A program made the translations under genes and the position numbers. DNA of 64,000 nucleotides from Vibrio sp. SCSIO 43136 (GTDB lineage: Bacteria > Pseudomonadota > Gammaproteobacteria > Enterobacterales > Vibrionaceae): contig NZ_CP071848.1 in assembly GCF_023716565.1 (NCBI RefSeq), positions 2,604,001 through 2,668,000 on the forward strand, given 5' to 3'. The notes beneath the pieces are model-generated. The model made no database searches, was not told where the DNA came from, and worked only from the letters and a program-made list of their open reading frames with translations. Below are positions 13,368 through 22,617 of the stretch, piece by piece (position 1 is the first letter of the stretch; the number at the start of each line of letters is the position of its first letter).

Positions 13368-14108
13368 ATGTTGACGCACAAGTTTGAACATCCTCTCAAT
13401 GAGAAAACCCGGATCTACCTTCGTGTGGAGTCGTTGTTGCGTCAAATGAACCACGCTTCTGAGCAAGTCGATAGTATGCACTATCAGCTCTTCTTTCGAC
13501 CTATGTTTGACCTGCTCGATATCTTCGAACAGATTCAGCTAAAATCTGAGCTTGCCAAAGATCTTGAGAAGCAACGCTTGGCCTATAAATCTTGGCTAAA
13601 TGTTGAGGGTGTCGATCAATCAACACTGCAAGGTCTGCTTAACAATATCGATGTAGTACACAAAGAGTTGATGTCAGCACCACGATTTGGCATTGCTTTG
13701 AAAGAAGACCGCCTGTTGAGCACGATTCGCCAGCGTTTTGGCTTACCCGGTGGCTCTTGCTGCTTTGATTTGCCCTCTTTGCATTACTGGCTGCATCAAA
13801 ATGAAAACGCACGATTAGCAGATATTGAGCGCTGGCTGACTAGCCTTCGTCCATTGACGAATGCGCTGCACTTGTGGCTGAAGCTGTGCCGTGAAACTGG
13901 CTTTGAAAAAGCCCAGATTGCTCGCGCAGGTTTTTTCCAAAGCGACGCCGAAGAAGCCAATATCTTACGTCTTTCGATCCCATTGGATTATGGTGTATAC
14001 CCGATGATTTCAGGCCATAAGAATCGCTTTGCCATCAAATTTATTGATTTTGAAACGGGCCAAGCCTTTTCAAATGACGTTGAGTTCCAACTAGCTATCT
14101 GTAATTAG
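13368..14108 (+). CDS. zapD: Cell division protein ZapD
   Basis: ZapD is a cytoplasmic FtsZ-binding protein that bundles FtsZ filaments and stabilises the Z-ring. The 246 residues (E. coli 247) begin with [19 protein letters not shown], a typical family signature. An all-helical N-terminal part precedes a small beta domain. It lies between coaE and yacG and ends 5 bases before yacG. It is one of three Z-ring accessory genes in this window. Confidence 0.95.
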   Translation: MLTHKFEHPLNEKTRIYLRVESLLRQMNHASEQVDSMHYQLFFRPMFDLLDIFEQIQLKSELAKDLEKQRLAYKSWLNVEGVDQSTLQGLLNNIDVVHKELMSAPRFGIALKEDRLLSTIRQRFGLPGGSCCFDLPSLHYWLHQNENARLADIERWLTSLRPLTNALHLWLKLCRETGFEKAQIARAGFFQSDAEEANILRLSIPLDYGVYPMISGHKNRFAIKFIDFETGQAFSNDVEFQLAICN

Positions 14109-14113
14109 AAATT

Positions 14114-14308
14114 ATGACCAAAGTGACTACTGTAAAATGCCCTACCTGCCAAGAAGCCGTTGTATGGGGTGAGCAAAGCCCATACCGCCCATTTTGCAGC
14201 AAAAAATGCCAATTGATCGATTTTGGTGAATGGGCAGAAGAAGAGAAATCGATTCCCGGCGCCCCAGATATGTCGGATTCGGATGGGTGGTCGGAAGACA
14301 ATTATTAA
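14114..14308 (+). CDS. yacG: DNA gyrase inhibitor, zinc-binding
   Basis: This 64-residue protein binds GyrB and inhibits gyrase in E. coli. It has the zinc motif CPTC near the N-terminus and CSKKC about 17 residues later, followed by IDFGEWAEE and an acidic tail, all typical of the family. It is the last gene of the pilD-coaE-zapD-yacG run. Tandem heptamers begin immediately after its stop codon. Confidence 0.93.
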   Translation: MTKVTTVKCPTCQEAVVWGEQSPYRPFCSKKCQLIDFGEWAEEEKSIPGAPDMSDSDGWSEDNY

Positions 14309-14343
14309 CGGCGAACGGCGAACGGCGAACGGCGAACGGCGAA
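14309..14343. repeat. Five tandem copies of a 7-bp unit (CGGCGAA)
   Basis: CGGCGAA is repeated five times without interruption from the base after the yacG stop. The copy number of such a heptamer could vary by slippage. It sits in the convergent yacG/mutT gap, next to a fragment of the GTCCGTTAGC repeat family. Confidence 0.97.
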
Positions 14344-14379
14344 AGTTTATATTAGCCCAACCTGTGTCAATCTCTTTCG

Positions 14380-14415
14380 CCCTTAACGCAAGTGTCCGTT
14401 AGCCGTTAAACCGAT
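14380..14415. repeat. GTCCGTTAGC-family intergenic repeat, copy A
   Basis: The segment around 14392-14407 contains GTCCGTTAGCCGTTAA, related to the copies at 14941-14978 and 60316-60357. Its function is unknown. Confidence 0.7.
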
Positions 14416-14420
14416 TACCG

Positions 14421-14822
14421 CTAGTCCTTCACCCATTCAAACAATTCCTTAATCACCGGCGCATTCGCTTCTGGAAACTCATATTCTTCCAGTTCATCAA
14501 GAGCAATCCACTTCGCTTCTTGACCTTCTTTGCCATGCGGTTCTCCGGCAAACTGCGTGACCACAAAAAAATCAAATGCCAGCGACTTGTCTGGGTAGTC
14601 ATGATTTAGACTGATCAGCGATGTAATTTCTTGAACCTCGATGCCAACCTCCTCGTGAAGCTCACGAATGCTCGCTTGCTCAGCGGTTTCACCACTTTCG
14701 ACTCCACCCCCAGGAAACTCCCAGAAGCCCGCTTTATGCTTTTTAGCAGGGCGTTTAGCGATAAATACGTTTTGCTTAGCGCTGTCCAAGATCACCGCAG
14801 CAGAGATATGAATTCTTTCCAT
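14421..14822 (-). CDS. mutT: 8-oxo-dGTP diphosphatase
   Basis: This Nudix hydrolase removes oxidised guanine nucleotides and prevents A:T to C:G transversions. Its 133 residues contain the Nudix box GGGVESGETAEQASIRELHE followed by EVGI. The position just downstream of secA matches the conserved secA-mutT neighbourhood. The C-terminus is EWVKD. I saw no clear ribosome site upstream of MERIHISAAV. Confidence 0.95.
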   Translation of the reverse strand: MERIHISAAVILDSAKQNVFIAKRPAKKHKAGFWEFPGGGVESGETAEQASIRELHEEVGIEVQEITSLISLNHDYPDKSLAFDFFVVTQFAGEPHGKEGQEAKWIALDELEEYEFPEANAPVIKELFEWVKD

Positions 14823-14940
14823 TGATTATGCTATTCCAGAATAACTGATAAGTTGCTAGTTTAATAAGAAGATTGGATATCAGGTGACGCAACAAACCTC
14901 ACCAAAGGTGAGCCCGCTCTCCCCCTTTACCCTTTTACCC

Positions 14941-14978
14941 TTAGCGCCAGCGTCCGTTAGCGCCAGCGTCCGGCCGTT
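14941..14978. repeat. GTCCGTTAGC-family intergenic repeat, copy B
   Basis: Two partial units occur in tandem: TTAGCGCCAGCGTCCG at 14941-14956, then GTTAGCGCCAGCGTCCGG. It abuts the secA terminator and resembles 60332-60354 almost base for base over about 20 positions. Confidence 0.8.
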
Positions 14979-15003
14979 AAAAAAAGAGCCGCATCAGCGG
15001 CTC
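14979..15003 (-). terminator. Rho-independent terminator after secA
   Basis: The stem GAGCCGC/GCGGCTC with a TGAT loop is followed on the minus strand by TTTTTTT, 12 bases after the secA stop. Confidence 0.93.
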
Positions 15004-15014
15004 ATTTCACTATC

Positions 15015-17735
15015 TTAAATTTTCCCGTGACACTGTTTGTATTTCTTACCAGAACCACAAGGACACGGCTCATTTCGGCCAACTTTGCGTTCTTCACGCT
15101 GAATTGGTCGCTGCTGAGCATCAGCTTCTTCACCATCAGCCAGTTGGTTTTCTGGGCTCTGGTGGTTAAGCTGTTGGCGACGAGCGGCCTCTTCTGCCTG
15201 TGCACGGCGCTGAGCTTCCATGCGCTCAACTTCTTCTTGCTGCTGAACGCGTACTTTACTCAAAATGGTAATCACATCCATCTTAAGCGCCTCTAGAAGC
15301 TCCTGGAACAGCTCAAACGACTCACGCTTGTACTCTTGTTTCGGGTTTTTCTGAGCGTAACCACGCAAGTGAATACCTTGACGTAGGTGGTCCATCGCAG
15401 CCAAGTGCTCTTTCCACAAGGTGTCTAGCGTTTGCAGCATGACTGACTTCTCGAAGTTACGCAGTACGTGCTCGCCAACCACTTCTTCTTTTTCTTTGTA
15501 AACGCGTTTCGCAGTCTCAAGAATACGCTCACGAAGCGCCTCTTCGTACAGCTTGTCGTCTTCGTCCAACCACGACTGCACAGGTGCATCTAGATCAAAG
15601 TCTGCTTTCAAGCGCTCTTCTAGACCTTTCACATCCCACATCTCTTCAAGCGATTGCGGTGGAATGTACTCAGCGAAGATAGCATCGAACACATCTTCAC
15701 GGTTTTGGTCAATCATATCGCTGATGTCTTCAGCCACCATCAGCTCATCACGTAGCTCGTAAACCACTTTACGTTGGTCATTCGCCACGTCATCGAATTC
15801 AAGTAGGTTCTTACGGATATCGAAGTTACGGCCTTCAACTTTACGTTGAGCTTTTTCGATTGAGCGAGAAAGCATCTTACTTTCAATCGCTTCACCTTCT
15901 TCCATACCACTCTGAATTAAGCTCGCCATACGGTCAGACGTAAAGATACGCAGCAGTGAATCTTCCATTGATAGGTAGAAACGAGAAGAACCCGCATCAC
16001 CCTGACGACCAGAACGACCACGTAGCTGGTTATCAATACGGCGAGACTCGTGACGCTCAGTACCGATGATGTGCAGACCACCCGCTTCTAGAACCGCATC
16101 GTGAACCTGTTTCCACTCTGCTTTAATCGCATCGATTTGTTCCTGAGTTGGGTTTTCAAGCTTAGCGACTTGCGCCTGCCAGCTGCCACCCAACACGATA
16201 TCCGTACCACGACCCGCCATGTTGGTTGCGATGGTTACCGCTCCCGGCGTACCTGCTTGCGCAACAATTTCTGCTTCCATCTCGTGGAACTTAGCGTTAA
16301 GTACGTTGTGCTTGATTTTTGCTTTCTTCAGAGCGTTAGACAATAGCTCAGATTTCTCAATAGAAACGGTACCCACTAGGCTTGGCTGGCCTTTCGCTAC
16401 ACGCTCTTTGATATCTTCAATGATGGCATTGAACTTCTCAGCTTCGGTGCGGTAAACCACATCCGGCATGTCATCACGAACCATTGGCTTGTTGGTTGGG
16501 ATAACAACGGTTTCAAGACCGTAAATAGACTGGAATTCAAACGCTTCGGTATCTGCTGTACCTGTCATACCAGACAGCTTCTCGTATAGACGGAAGTAGT
16601 TCTGGAATGTAATCGATGCTAGCGTTTGGTTTTCGTTTTGGATCTTAACGCCTTCTTTCGCTTCGACCGCTTGGTGAAGACCTTCAGACCAACGACGACC
16701 TGGCATAGTACGGCCAGTATGTTCGTCAACGATCACTACCTCGCCTTCTTCGGTCACAATGTAGTCAACGTCACGTTCAAACAGTACATGAGCACGCAAT
16801 GCCGCATTCACGTGGTGCAATAGGCTAATGTTTGCTGGTGAATAGAGAGTGTCACCTTCTTGCATTAGACCATTTTTAATCAATAGCTCTTCAACAAACT
16901 CTTGACCATTTTCCGTCAAGTGTACTTGTTTTGATTTTTCATCCAGCGTGTAGTGTCCATCGCCACGATACTCTTCCGAATCTTCTTGCTCTTGCTGCTC
17001 AAGTGATGGGATAAGCGTGTTGATGCGAGTGTATAAGTCAGAGCTGTCTTCAGCAGGGCCTGAAATGATCAGCGGTGTACGCGCCTCATCGATTAAGATG
17101 GAGTCCACTTCATCAACCACGGCGAAGAATCGTTCACGCTGAACTCGGTCTTCACTGCGGAAAGCCATGTTGTCACGTAGGTAGTCAAAACCAAACTCGT
17201 TGTTGGTTCCGTAGAGAATGTCTGCAAGGTACGCTTGCTTTTTCTCTTGTGGCGGCATGTTTGGCACGTTAATACCCACTGACATGCCAAGGAATTCAAA
17301 TAGTGCGCGGTTAGTTTCGGCATCACGCTTAGCTAGGTAGTCGTTCACCGTTACGATATGAACTGCACCTTTTAGTGCGTTTAGATACGCAGGCAGTGTT
17401 GCGGTAAGCGTTTTACCTTCACCTGTACGCATCTCAGCGATCTGGCCAGAGTTTAGGACCATGCCACCAATCATCTGTACGTCAAAGTGACGCATACCAA
17501 ATACACGCTTAGAAGCTTCACGCACGGTAGCGAAAGCTTCAGGTAGTAGACTATCTAAATCAGCGCCTTCTTCTATGCGAGTGCGGAATTCAACCGTCTT
17601 AGCTTTTAGTTCTTCATCGCTTAATGCTTCGAAGGTAGGCTCAAACTCGTTAATCTGTTTAACGATTTTTCTTAGGCGACGCAGCGTTCTGTCATTTCGA
17701 CTGCCAACGATCTTTGTCAGTAGCTTAGTTATCAT
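15015..17735 (-). CDS. secA: Preprotein translocase ATPase SecA
   Basis: SecA is the motor that drives preproteins through SecYEG. The 906 residues show Walker A in MRTGEGKTL (about 102-110), the DEAD-like [15 protein letters not shown] (about 208), the GRGTDI and RGRSGRQGD helicase motifs, and a C-terminal zinc domain [14 protein letters not shown] that binds SecB. In E. coli, secM sits directly upstream and regulates secA by translation arrest. Here the 371 bases between lpxC and secA hold no such ORF, so SecA must be controlled differently. Confidence 0.98.
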   Translation of the reverse strand: MITKLLTKIVGSRNDRTLRRLRKIVKQINEFEPTFEALSDEELKAKTVEFRTRIEEGADLDSLLPEAFATVREASKRVFGMRHFDVQMIGGMVLNSGQIAEMRTGEGKTLTATLPAYLNALKGAVHIVTVNDYLAKRDAETNRALFEFLGMSVGINVPNMPPQEKKQAYLADILYGTNNEFGFDYLRDNMAFRSEDRVQRERFFAVVDEVDSILIDEARTPLIISGPAEDSSDLYTRINTLIPSLEQQEQEDSEEYRGDGHYTLDEKSKQVHLTENGQEFVEELLIKNGLMQEGDTLYSPANISLLHHVNAALRAHVLFERDVDYIVTEEGEVVIVDEHTGRTMPGRRWSEGLHQAVEAKEGVKIQNENQTLASITFQNYFRLYEKLSGMTGTADTEAFEFQSIYGLETVVIPTNKPMVRDDMPDVVYRTEAEKFNAIIEDIKERVAKGQPSLVGTVSIEKSELLSNALKKAKIKHNVLNAKFHEMEAEIVAQAGTPGAVTIATNMAGRGTDIVLGGSWQAQVAKLENPTQEQIDAIKAEWKQVHDAVLEAGGLHIIGTERHESRRIDNQLRGRSGRQGDAGSSRFYLSMEDSLLRIFTSDRMASLIQSGMEEGEAIESKMLSRSIEKAQRKVEGRNFDIRKNLLEFDDVANDQRKVVYELRDELMVAEDISDMIDQNREDVFDAIFAEYIPPQSLEEMWDVKGLEERLKADFDLDAPVQSWLDEDDKLYEEALRERILETAKRVYKEKEEVVGEHVLRNFEKSVMLQTLDTLWKEHLAAMDHLRQGIHLRGYAQKNPKQEYKRESFELFQELLEALKMDVITILSKVRVQQQEEVERMEAQRRAQAEEAARRQQLNHQSPENQLADGEEADAQQRPIQREERKVGRNEPCPCGSGKKYKQCHGKI

Positions 17736-18055
17736 TTTATTTGAATCTCTCTATTCAGATCGCACGCGATCTACCCAAATTTTTCCATCAGTCTCTAACA
17801 GGCGTTACCCAAGAATACTGAGATAAATCATTACTTGTGGATATTGTGGCGCAAAGGGTAAGTTTCAAGCGTCAATCACAAATTTGCCAAGTATATTAAG
17901 GGATTCTTCCCAATTGCTCCAAGGCTATTGTGATTAGTTTGAGATGGGTTAGGAAAAAGTCTTATTTATTGGTTAATAAAGGAGCGCGGAGTTTATTAAT
18001 TTCTATAGCTTTTAGCTCTCCCCCTTGAAAAGGGGGAGGATCTCATTCAGCACAT
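17736..18055. other. secA upstream region without a secM-like gene
   Basis: This is gene-free DNA between secA and the lpxC terminator. On the minus strand I see no ORF of useful length with a signal peptide or an arrest motif. It contains the C-tract/G-tract hairpin at 18018-18038 and presumably a secA promoter, but no pair of hexamers stood out. Confidence 0.6.
18018..18038. repeat. C5/G5 hairpin repeat, intact copy
   Basis: CTCCCCCTT-GAA-AAGGGGGAG is a perfect 9-bp stem with a 3-base loop, located between secA and lpxC. A disrupted relative lies at 35405-35452. Confidence 0.85.
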
Positions 18056-18087
18056 AAAAAAATACCCCGAGGAAAACCTCAGGGTAT
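18056..18087 (-). terminator. Rho-independent terminator after lpxC
   Basis: The stem ATACCCTGAGG/CCTCGGGGTAT (one wobble pair) with a TTTT loop is followed by a T run on the minus strand. It marks the end of the dcw-lpxC transcript, ahead of secA. Confidence 0.92.
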
Positions 18088-18106
18088 TTATTTGAAATCT
18101 TAGTTT

Positions 18107-19024
18107 TTACGCTAGAACCATATTTGGTTCAGCAAATGCGACTGGTGAGCCAACTTCTTCTTCGAATGTCGCCCATTCCCAAGCTTCTTGATCCGCAAGC
18201 ACTGCACGCAGTAGCTTGTTGTTCAGTGCGTGGCCAGATTTGTAGGCTCGAAGTTCACCAACAATGCTGTGGCCACACATGTATAGATCGCCAATGGCAT
18301 CCAATACTTTGTGAGTCACGAACTCGTTGTCGAAGCGCAGACCATCTTCATTAAGAATACGGTATTCATCCAATACGATCGCACAGTCAAAACTTCCTCC
18401 TAGACAAAGATTTTGTGACTGCAAATACTCGATATCTTTCATAAAGCCGAAAGTACGTGCTCGAGAGATGTTTTTCACAAATGCTGTCGTAGAGAAGTCA
18501 AATAGGAGGCGTTGTTCGTCAGCATCGATTGCAGGATGTTCGAATTCAATTTCGAAATCCATACGGAAACCATTGTGTGGTACCAGTTCAGCCCACTTAT
18601 CACCATCTTCTACACGAATCTTTTTCTTGATGCGTACAAAGCGTTTTGGTGCATTTAAGGTTTCTACACCTGCAGATTGAAGCAAGTAAACGAATGGACT
18701 CGCACTACCATCCATAATAGGAATTTCAGGTGCGTCGACTTCGATAATGATGTTATCGATACCCATACCCGCTAAAGCAGCGTTTAAGTGCTCAACTGTA
18801 GAGATACGTACGCCTTGATCATTGACCAACGCAGTACATAGCATAGTGTCACGCACAGAAGCAGGGTCCGCGGGGAAGTCCACAGCAGGCTCCAAATCGG
18901 TGCGACGGTAGATTACACCGGTATTTGCTGGTGCAGGACGAAGCGTAAGCGTAACTTTACGTCCAGAGTGAAGACCCACTCCAGTCGCTTTTACGATTTC
19001 TTTTAGCGTACGTTGCCTGATCAT
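18107..19024 (-). CDS. lpxC: UDP-3-O-acyl-N-acetylglucosamine deacetylase
   Basis: LpxC is the committed zinc-dependent step of lipid A synthesis. The 305 residues match E. coli length. Zinc ligands are visible as His79 ([10 protein letters not shown]), His238 and Asp242 ([12 protein letters not shown]). It follows ftsZ by 95 bases, the conserved end of the dcw region. Its leader carries a 10-bp hairpin at 19052-19079. The C-terminus is AEPNMVLA, hydrophobic as in LpxC proteins degraded by FtsH in E. coli. Confidence 0.98.
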   Translation of the reverse strand: MIRQRTLKEIVKATGVGLHSGRKVTLTLRPAPANTGVIYRRTDLEPAVDFPADPASVRDTMLCTALVNDQGVRISTVEHLNAALAGMGIDNIIIEVDAPEIPIMDGSASPFVYLLQSAGVETLNAPKRFVRIKKKIRVEDGDKWAELVPHNGFRMDFEIEFEHPAIDADEQRLLFDFSTTAFVKNISRARTFGFMKDIEYLQSQNLCLGGSFDCAIVLDEYRILNEDGLRFDNEFVTHKVLDAIGDLYMCGHSIVGELRAYKSGHALNNKLLRAVLADQEAWEWATFEEEVGSPVAFAEPNMVLA

Positions 19025-19051
19025 TAAAATGCCTCTACTACTTAACTCGGG

Positions 19052-19079
19052 TGTGCAGCCGAAACTTCACGGCCGCACA
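19052..19079 (-). promoter_or_regulatory. Leader hairpin upstream of lpxC
   Basis: On the minus strand TGTGCGGCCG pairs with CGGCTGCACA across an 8-base loop, a 10-bp stem with one G-U pair, 28 bases before the lpxC start. There is no T run, so a terminator is unlikely. The G-U is an A-C mismatch on the plus strand, which favours a role in the lpxC-sense RNA. Confidence 0.7.
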
Positions 19080-19119
19080 TCCTACCACATTCTTGACGAA
19101 TATCAAAAAAGGTCAAAAA

Positions 19120-20355
19120 TCAGTCAGCTTGGCGACGCAAAAATGCCGGAATATCTAGATAACCATTTTCGTTATCTTGTTGATTTTGCGGCGCTGTGCT
19201 CGCATTACCTGCACTTGGCTGGCTTGCTGGTGCACTTGCTGGCGACTGAGGTTTCACCTCTGGTTCCTTTGGAGTATTTGCCTGCAAAGGTTGTGCCACT
19301 TTTGGTTCCGCCGCTGGCGCTGATTGCTGTACTGCTGGCTGAGTTGGCTGCACCGCTGGTTTAGCATTGCCCGTCACCAAAGTGATCTCTGGTTTCTTTT
19401 CATTGCCAATACCAGTCGCAACGACAGTAACACGGATTTCTTCAGACATATCGGGGTCTAGAGAAGTACCGATAACTACGGTTGCGTTATCTGATGCAAA
19501 CGCTTTAACAGTATTACCAACAGTTTCAAATTCATCAAGGCGCATATCCAAACCTGCTGTAATGTTCACAAGAACACCACGCGCACCGGCCAGATCGATG
19601 TCTTCAAGCAGTGGGCTAGAAATTGCCATCTCTGCCGCTTCTTCCGCTCGGTCTTCACCTTGAGCAACACCGCTACCCATCATTGCATGACCCATTTCAG
19701 ACATTACGGTACGTACGTCCGCAAAGTCGACGTTAATCATGCCTGGGCGAGTAATAAGCTCGGCAATACCCTGAACTGCATTCTTAAGCACATCGTTTGC
19801 ACTAGCGAAAGCTTCTAGCAGAGTGATACCGCGACCTAGTACTTTAAGTAGCTTCTCGTTTGGAATCGTGATCAAAGAATCAACGTGCTTAGAAAGCTCT
19901 TCGATCCCTTGTTCAGCAAATGCCAAACGCTTCTTACCTTCAAAACCAAATGGCTTGGTCACAACAGCAACAGTTAGTACACCCAGTTCTTTAGCCACTT
20001 CAGCGATCACTGGAGCGGCACCTGTACCAGTACCACCGCCCATACCTGCTGCGATAAATACCATATCGGCACCAGTTAGAGATTCTTTAAGTTTATCTCG
20101 ATCTTCAAGAGCAGCTTCACGGCCAACCTGAGGGTTAGCACCTGCACCCAGACCTTTAGTGATATCACCACCGATCTGAATTACTGTGTTTACTTGGGTT
20201 TTACGAAGAGCTTGGGCATCGGTGTTAACACTGATAAATTCCACACCTTCAATAGACTCACGTACCATGTGCTCAACGGCATTACCACCACCGCCACCAA
20301 CACCAACGACTTTGATTACTGCGTCGTCAGACATTTCCATCATCGGTTCAAACAT
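19120..20355 (-). CDS. ftsZ: Cell division GTPase FtsZ
   Basis: This tubulin homologue forms the Z-ring. The 411 residues have the nucleotide motif GGGTGTG at 106-112, a GTPase domain to about 320, a Pro/Gln/Ala-rich flexible linker (about 330-390) and the conserved C-terminal tail [13 protein letters not shown], which binds FtsA, ZipA and ZapD. It lies 31 bases after ftsA. The linker is of ordinary Vibrio length. Confidence 0.99.
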   Translation of the reverse strand: MFEPMMEMSDDAVIKVVGVGGGGGNAVEHMVRESIEGVEFISVNTDAQALRKTQVNTVIQIGGDITKGLGAGANPQVGREAALEDRDKLKESLTGADMVFIAAGMGGGTGTGAAPVIAEVAKELGVLTVAVVTKPFGFEGKKRLAFAEQGIEELSKHVDSLITIPNEKLLKVLGRGITLLEAFASANDVLKNAVQGIAELITRPGMINVDFADVRTVMSEMGHAMMGSGVAQGEDRAEEAAEMAISSPLLEDIDLAGARGVLVNITAGLDMRLDEFETVGNTVKAFASDNATVVIGTSLDPDMSEEIRVTVVATGIGNEKKPEITLVTGNAKPAVQPTQPAVQQSAPAAEPKVAQPLQANTPKEPEVKPQSPASAPASQPSAGNASTAPQNQQDNENGYLDIPAFLRRQAD

Positions 20356-20386
20356 TTGTTATCTCCGTTAATCCTGTTGCTCAGGG

Positions 20387-21652
20387 TTAAAATTCTTTTT
20401 GAATCCAATTACGCATCTTTTGCCACAAACCAGCAACATTTGCTGTGCGCTTAGGCTCATTATAGTCACCGTCGTCGCTAAAATGGGCATCTCTTGCGTA
20501 ATGAAGTAATCCTACCGCCGTTGAGTGATACGGCGCTTTTACATAATCAGTAAGCCCACTCACTTCTAATGGCTTACCAACTCGGACTTGGTTTCGGAAC
20601 ACTCTTTCAGCGCACTCGACCACACCTTCAATCTGTGCCGCACCACCTGTTAAGACGACGCCAGCCGCCAAATGGTGTTTGATCCCTTCGTTACGAAGTT
20701 TTTCTTGCACACTATCTATGGTCTGATTTACCAAGCCCATTAATTCTGTATACCTTGGCTCAATCACTTCAGCCAAAGTTTGTCGCTGTAAGCTACGAGA
20801 AGGTCGACCGCCAACGCTCGGTACGTTAACCGTGTCGTCTTTGCTCACCATCTCACTTAGCGCACAACCATACTTAACTTTTATTTCTTCTGCATCACTT
20901 ACAGGCGTACCAAAAGCAAATGCAATATCACTGGTGACGGCATTTCCCGCATAGGAAAATACCTCAGTGTGGCGCAAAGCACCGCCAGTCCAGATCGATA
21001 CGTCCATCGTTCCTGCACCGATATCGACGACACATACGCCAAGTTCACGCTCATCTTCAGTGATCACAGCGTTACTTGATGCTAACCCAGAGAAAACTAA
21101 CTGTTCAACTTTCAGTCCGCAGCGTTCGACAGCTTTGATAATGTTACGTGCCATATCGTTATGGCAAGAAATAAGATGAACACTTACTTCCATACGAACA
21201 CCTGAAAGGCCCAGTGGGTTTTTAATACCTTCTTGGTAATCGATGGTGAATTCTTGAGGAATGACGTGCAGGATCCTTTGCTCATCACCAATCTTAATGG
21301 ATTTAGCCGTATGAATCGAACGATCCATATCTTCTTGTGAGACTTCCTCGTCAGAGATAGTCCCCATACCTTTCTCAATTCGGCTCGCAATATGGCGGCC
21401 AGACAGAGAAATAAATACATTGCTAATACGGCACTCAGCCATCAGTTCCGCTTGGTCAACAGCACGTTGCACAGATTTAACCACCGACTCTAAGTCGTTA
21501 ACCCCGCCTTTGTCCATGCCGCGAGATGGGCTAGTACCTGCACCAATAATGTTAATTTGACCATCTGGTAAACACTCACCAACCAAGGCTGAAACTGTCG
21601 CTGTACCGATATCTAGACCAACAATTATGTTGTCTTCTGCGGTCCTAGTCAT
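20387..21652 (-). CDS. ftsA: Cell division protein FtsA
   Basis: This actin-like ATPase tethers FtsZ to the membrane. The 421 residues show the phosphate 1 motif VGLDIGTATVSAL near the N-terminus, a 1C domain, phosphate 2 (VVDIGAGTMDVS), and the C-terminal amphipathic membrane helix GLWQKMRNWIQKEF. Its start overlaps the end of ftsQ by 8 bases, suggesting translational coupling. Confidence 0.98.
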   Translation of the reverse strand: MTRTAEDNIIVGLDIGTATVSALVGECLPDGQINIIGAGTSPSRGMDKGGVNDLESVVKSVQRAVDQAELMAECRISNVFISLSGRHIASRIEKGMGTISDEEVSQEDMDRSIHTAKSIKIGDEQRILHVIPQEFTIDYQEGIKNPLGLSGVRMEVSVHLISCHNDMARNIIKAVERCGLKVEQLVFSGLASSNAVITEDERELGVCVVDIGAGTMDVSIWTGGALRHTEVFSYAGNAVTSDIAFAFGTPVSDAEEIKVKYGCALSEMVSKDDTVNVPSVGGRPSRSLQRQTLAEVIEPRYTELMGLVNQTIDSVQEKLRNEGIKHHLAAGVVLTGGAAQIEGVVECAERVFRNQVRVGKPLEVSGLTDYVKAPYHSTAVGLLHYARDAHFSDDGDYNEPKRTANVAGLWQKMRNWIQKEF

Positions 21653-22421
21653 TTGCTCTCTCTTGCGCTAAATCCTGCTCTGGGAACCAACCAACAGCGG
21701 CCCCAGTATCATATCTCAGGTCAATATGGCTGATCGTCTCAACCTTACCACCTAGCTTTTTGTATAAAAGAGCAAATCGCTCTATTCGCTCTGGTAGCGC
21801 TTCCTTGCCAAGCTCAAGGCGAATACCGTTAGACAAAATCACCTGCCAAGCTCGTCGCTCGTTTAACACCAGTGACGAAGTTTCCAAACCCAGCGGTTTA
21901 AGCATCGAATCTATCTGTTTCCATGCATCAACCACTTGGTGATTACTGCCTTGTGGGCCGTACAGTTTTACCGCTTCACGTTCAAGATCCGCCACATCGC
22001 CTTGAAAGACGTCACCGTGGCTATTCAATAACGATATGCCATTCCAGACAGCGAGCGGTTGATGCTCAACCAAGAAGACCTTTACCGTTTCTGGCCACTG
22101 CTTGCGAATAGATACTTGAGCTACCCACGGCAGAGCAATTAAAGCATTTTGCAACTCATCCACATCTTGAGACATAAAGGTACCAACATGCGGAATGATA
22201 GACAGTGCTTTCTGTACATCCTGGGGCTGGGTGTAATGTAGCTCACCTTTAACCACTAATTGGGATAAAGGAAGTTGTTCATCGTCTAGCATCCAACCGA
22301 GCGTTGTACCAAGTACCCAACTGATGGCAATGACGACAGCGAGAAAAAAAGCCACGCCGATCTGCTTGTAGCGATTGGTGTGGGTTTTAGTTGGCATCTC
22401 TGCCGCTGCTGCATTACTCAT
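21645..22421 (-). CDS. ftsQ: Cell division protein FtsQ
   Basis: FtsQ is a bitopic divisome protein that links FtsA-side and periplasmic partners (FtsB, FtsL). The 258 residues contain a single membrane helix at about 21-45 (IGVAFFLAVVIAISWVLGTT), a POTRA domain starting near LSQLVVKGELHYT, and a beta domain. The expected neighbour ddl is absent: murC lies directly upstream with a 196-base gap that holds a promoter-like sequence and an inverted repeat. Confidence 0.95.
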   Translation of the reverse strand: MSNAAAAEMPTKTHTNRYKQIGVAFFLAVVIAISWVLGTTLGWMLDDEQLPLSQLVVKGELHYTQPQDVQKALSIIPHVGTFMSQDVDELQNALIALPWVAQVSIRKQWPETVKVFLVEHQPLAVWNGISLLNSHGDVFQGDVADLEREAVKLYGPQGSNHQVVDAWKQIDSMLKPLGLETSSLVLNERRAWQVILSNGIRLELGKEALPERIERFALLYKKLGGKVETISHIDLRYDTGAAVGWFPEQDLAQERAND

Positions 22422-22448
22422 CCAGTATCATACCAAGAACATAACCCT

Positions 22449-22479
22449 AATAGGAATAAGGCATTATGCTGTTCCTATT
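22449..22479 (-). promoter_or_regulatory. Inverted repeat in the ftsQ leader
   Basis: AATAGGAA and TTCCTATT are perfect 8-bp inverted repeats flanking a 15-base loop, between the putative ftsQ promoter and the ftsQ start. They could form an RNA hairpin or bind a protein. Confidence 0.55.
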
Positions 22480-22525
22480 TTCGGCCCAAAATCTATAGAG
22501 ATTGCCCATTTCACTTAACCTACCG

Positions 22526-22553
22526 ATTATACTGACGAACTTTGACGTGTCTA
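22526..22553 (-). promoter_or_regulatory. Putative sigma-70 promoter for ftsQAZ
   Basis: On the minus strand a -35 TAGACA is separated by 16 bases from a perfect -10 TATAAT, about 100 bases upstream of ftsQ. A promoter here would feed ftsQ-ftsA-ftsZ-lpxC. Confidence 0.65.
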
Positions 22554-22617
22554 TCACGGTGAATCAGAAAAGTGAGCTAAGCAAACTCCTCGCTCAATCT
22601 ATGAGCATCTTGAGTGT

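Noticed and set aside
14309..14343. Possible CRISPR array
   Set aside because: The repeats are 7 bp and directly abutting with no spacers. No other regularly spaced repeats were seen in the window.
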